Assembly: GCF_000516985.1 (NCBI RefSeq)
Contig: NW_006917093.1
Location: forward strand, 4,555,874-4,619,873
Source: Pestalotiopsis fici W106-1
Taxonomy: Eukaryota; Ascomycota; Sordariomycetes; Amphisphaeriales; Sporocadaceae
Length of the DNA stretch: 64,000 nucleotides
Direction: 5' to 3'
The translations under genes and the position numbers were made by a program. The notes under the pieces are model-generated. The model saw only the letters and a program-made list of their open reading frames with translations, made no database searches and was not told the DNA's origin. This document shows positions 60,401 to 64,000 of the stretch, piece by piece (the first letter of the stretch is position 1; each line of letters starts with the position of its first letter).

Positions 60401-63355
60401 TTAGGGCCCAGTCAGTACTTTAGCCGAGCATAGGCCCCCTCTCCCCATGACGAGTGTCTGTATCCGCAGCCTCGTCTCAAGATAGACTCTAATAAGAGGG
60501 ACGCACGGCGTTTTGGGTGGGCTTCAAGGATGCCAGCACGAGACCAACCGACTGACCAGCCGACTGACCAGCAGATAACCTTCCTTTCGCCTAGGAAAGA
60601 CTGGGAAGTGAAATCAATTGTTACCTGCTTGCCTATGGGTTGGTAGGGTAGGCACGTCCAGATGGACAGAACGGACGGGGCAGACGGACAGACGGACAGA
60701 CCTGCAAGGTATCATTAATAACAGGCTTCTTCGGCGATCAGCGGTCTCCAAGCCTCCAAAAGGATCCTGACGCGTGATTGCACCAAAGTGCTGCAATCTT
60801 CTCATACCCACCCCGGAGGTAAGACTTCAGACGGCGCTGCCACCTACCGAGACGGCAAACCTGGACTGAGCTGGACCCGACAGGACTGGGATGGATTGGA
60901 TTGGACTGTGAACACTGGATACATTTACGGGACACTCTCATCAAGTCAGGTCCTTGCTCTCAACGAATGCTCCCCCCCAAAGGCGGTAGTACATAGTAGT
61001 GTTAGAGGCCGTACCAATGAAGATTATCCTTTGACGAGGATACCTAGGTAGGATAGGTAGTAGAGGTAGCGTCCGAGGCGCAGGATGCGATAGGCCGGGT
61101 CCAACCCCTTCTGACACCCCCCAATTCGTACCCTTTCCCCGCCGAGCCTGGCTACAGGTTATTCCCTTTTTAGACCAAATCTTGAGAGCTTCGTGAATCG
61201 TCGCCGTAGAAGACCGGGAGCAGCCCAGTCAATATTTCACAAACCCTGAAGCTGTCTATCTCATGTCGGCCTACTATTTGGGTACCAGCAGTAATAATAG
61301 TAGTCGCTGCTGCATTCCATTTTGCACATCCGCCTTGATGCTTGCACACATGCACACACACCGTAGCAGTGTATGCAGGATTCCAGGAGGCAACTCCACA
61401 GTTCATGTCTCAACCTAGGATGTCCATGTGCCTTGCTTGGCCCTTCTGCCGTGGTGCTTTGGCCTCTCTATCTTATTTTACATTTTACATTTTTATAATT
61501 TTCTTTCCCACCAACATCCGTTGATTGATGCTTCCACCGGACCATGAAAAAAAAAAGCTGCCAAACTTTTTGATTGGCGGACAGGGCCGCTATGGAACGA
61601 CACGAGCAGACGATAGTCGCTGTGCTAGGTATTTTCTCGCGGCTGCTGTCGTGCGCCCACAGTCGGCTTACCTTGAGTTTATCGCTGCCGCTTCCCTGCC
61701 CCGGGTATGGTGTCCCACTGTTGCTGCCCTTGCTTGACAGAATTTGACACAGCCATGTATCATTCTCACAGTATACGAGACTGTGTGTATGTTCTGTAGA
61801 TATGCAGTCTCTAGACTCTATTGAAAGAGAGATGCAGAATCCAGCCCGAACCATCACCTATCAGTTTTTCTTTGCGTGATCCACATTCCCAAAAATTTGA
61901 CAAGAAGCACTATCATTCCCTGGAGACGGCTTGCAACACGGAACTCTCCAAAAAATGATTTTCAACCATTACAACTAGCCTTGCGCTGCCTGACTGAGCC
62001 CGACCCGCGACCGAGATGGGCATCCAAACCATGAGACAGACAGACTATCTCAATCTCCAGTGCCTCGATGCGGTAGTAATTGGCTGACCTGATCGATCGG
62101 CAATCACTGGAAGTGGCCAGTCTTTGATACTTCCCGGCCTCGTGTTCCGCAGTATGTATGACGGCAGAACACCATAGCCGAAAAGGAAGCAAGGCTCATC
62201 GCCAGCAGCCCCAAAGCTGGGTCCTCAATATACATATTTCAAGTGTCAGTCAGAGCGGCCGCCCGGCCTCATTGGACAACAACTGTAGTAATGATTCCTG
62301 TCATCGTTCGTTTTATGGTCGGAGGATCTAGCAAGCAGTAGTATGTGCGTCAACTAGAGTTTGCTGTCCGAAATTGCACCTGTCCACCCGTGCACACCGA
62401 GGCAGGTAGGTATACATTATTTGCATTTGTTCGCGTGACTCGGCAAAGTGCCATTCTTGACCTTTTTTTCATGCCTGTGACCCAGTCTTATTTTCCTATA
62501 CTTTATGCGCTAGAGATAAAATGAGAGACAAGCCCGACGCGTTCGAGGCAGGGCAGGGCAAGCATTTAACAAGCGAATGCGGGCGCATATCTCGAACAAT
62601 GAGGATTTGCACGGCTTGTTATAATAGCAAGCGGTCAAAATCTGTTCGTGCCGGTGCTCGTAATTATTACTAGGGCCACAAGGGATACATTAGTCGTTGG
62701 GAGGGGGAGGGGGTTTAAAAAAAAAAACCTGGTACGTGCCATCCGGACATGACAGTCTCAGACGCATTTTGCCTCAAGCCCTTTGTACTGCTAAAAAGCC
62801 GCGCGGGCTCATTCATCAATGGAAATGCTGCGTTCCACAGCCATGTGGGACAATGACTCCGTTGATTTTTGCCTATCTATTGCGCCATGACAATGACAGC
62901 CTAGGGAGGTTGGGTCAAGGTAGGCAAATGCTTCGTAGTGAACCCTAGGAGATTGTCTAGAGCCCAGCAGTGGTTGTGGTATGATGATGCTGATGATGAT
63001 GATGAATGTGCCCTTGCTTGTGCTTTGGAGGGTTTGTTTTATTATTGGAGGTTGCTCGCGGAAACACTGCCCGGGGAGACGTGCTAGGTTAACAGCTAAC
63101 GTTTATTACTGTATCCTTGGACCTGCAGACAATTCGATGAGCCACACACCAAGAGCTGGATTGGATGATGACCCGAACGCTGGCTGATCCCAACCACGAG
63201 CCTGGTCGATTGATGAGGTTCCATGCAGTCTAGACTGCTTGCTATTGGCGAGCGTACAAGGACTGTACAGTGTAAACGCAACGCAAGCAAGTTGGCCACA
63301 CGTTCCTGTACAGTTTGGCTACGGATCTCTCTCCCCAACACACCTATCTATATAC

Positions 63356-63358
<3 letters not shown>

Positions 63359-63398
<40 letters not shown>
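63359..63398. repeat. AC dinucleotide microsatellite (20 units)
   Basis: Twenty uninterrupted AC units are seen directly. Confidence 0.95.
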
Positions 63399-63401
<3 letters not shown>

Positions 63402-63546
63402 CCATTCAAATCACTTACACGAATAGAAACCCGGCTCGTCTGGTCTTACTGCTTGCTGATCGTGTTCCAAACTTGTCACAGCCGAGGAGCGGCATTTGCA
63501 AAAGAGCATCTCGCAATGGCATGCCGGAAAACAAGACAAGGCCGGT

Positions 63547-63573
63547 TGCTGCTGCTGCTGCTGCTGCTGCTGC
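63547..63573. repeat. TGC trinucleotide microsatellite (9 units)
   Basis: Nine TGC units are seen directly. They give poly-Ala, poly-Leu or poly-Cys in different frames, which makes the overlapping reading frames look more protein-like than they are. Confidence 0.95.
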
Positions 63574-64000
63574 AACAGGAGAAAGTTTCGTCATTTCTCA
63601 TGGACGGCAGAAAGCAGCAAGTGCTAAGCGACAGGGATCCATTATTGTCCTCATCATTGTAGGTGGCTTGGTCATGATTGGTCCCGACAAGGAGCTGGCA
63701 TCACAATACACACAGGCGGAAGCTTCTTGCCAAGCTAAACTGGCAAGAGCATATAGAAGAGTCGAGATGTACGAATACGTTTTCTGGGTAGTGAAGCCAT
63801 TTGTCGCACAAGTCCTGGGCCGCTACCGATGCCATTACATGCTGTCCATGCCTTTCAGATACTAGGAACGAATGGTAAGCGAGGAGAGACAGCCCAGGCC
63901 GAACTGGCTTTTTTCTTGCCAATTTTGCAGACGAGAAACGCAACCAGTACGACACAAATGTACCAGCATACGGTGTAGGTAATGTATGTGTGTATGTATG

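Larger units (their letters stand above)
53977..64000. other. 10-kb region with no convincing gene
   Basis: No conserved protein, RNA or transposase is visible on either strand, and no exon chain could be built. The longest frames (for example 54728-55258, 59844-60362 and 63239-63865) are driven by microsatellites or lack family features. The sequence is dense in simple repeats: TACC, ACAT, GACA, AC, GCT, GAT units and poly-A/T, and in short palindromes, as in the long promoters and leader regions of developmental regulator genes in filamentous fungi. A large regulatory region of a gene to the right of the window, or long non-coding RNA, are the likeliest explanations. Confidence 0.45.

Overview
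The window is nuclear DNA of a filamentous ascomycete, most likely a Sordariomycete and perhaps Hypocreales. Almost every gene is cut by short introns (about 40-270 nt) with GTAAGT-type donors and CTAAC/CTGAC-type branch sites. The gene set is typical of moulds: secreted large catalase, independent phosphoglycerate mutase, eIF3k, haspin, GT90 and MOSC-reductase proteins. Most calls below come from splicing the reading frames by eye and checking that exon phases join.

Layout. 1-995 (-) 3-ketodihydrosphingosine reductase, cut by the window edge. 2522-3973 (+) condensation/alcohol-acetyltransferase-like gene with an in-frame stop. 4604-5300 (-) and 6061-6724 (+) divergent ribosomal protein genes eS12 and uS8. 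7679-9598 (+) GT90 glycosyltransferase. 10118-10187 5S rRNA relic. 11661-14184 (-) secreted catalase with seven exons. 14185-18483 no gene seen. 18484-20193 (-) haspin-type kinase. 20897-21384 (-) small membrane protein. 22401-22854 (+) three-exon ABM-domain protein. 23564-25585 (+) MOSC/flavin-reductase/2Fe-2S fusion. 26968-28288 (+) tubulin cofactor C, convergent with MED9 (28750-29286, -). 30193-32063 (+) phosphoglycerate mutase, 32524-33452 (+) eIF3k, 35220-36569 (+) fatty-acid desaturase.

The right half is more accessory. 37497-38462 (-) is a Fig1-like four-helix membrane protein, head to head with a ten-exon ankyrin-repeat/CorA-like protein (38697-42746, +) whose C-terminus is a 15-bp coding minisatellite. 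A decayed membrane-protein gene follows (42855-43208, -). Then come four co-directional genes: a cyclase/formamidase-family enzyme, a secreted beta-propeller lactonase, a small secreted two-cysteine protein and a Baeyer-Villiger-type monooxygenase with a GC-AG intron. They could form a small oxidative/hydrolytic module, but this is inference from proximity.

From 52674 to the end the only supported gene is an initiator tRNA-Met (53905-53976, -). The remaining 10 kb is full of microsatellites and short unconvincing frames; it may be a very long regulatory region for a gene outside the window. No virus, transposase, CRISPR array or bacterial-type operon was seen.
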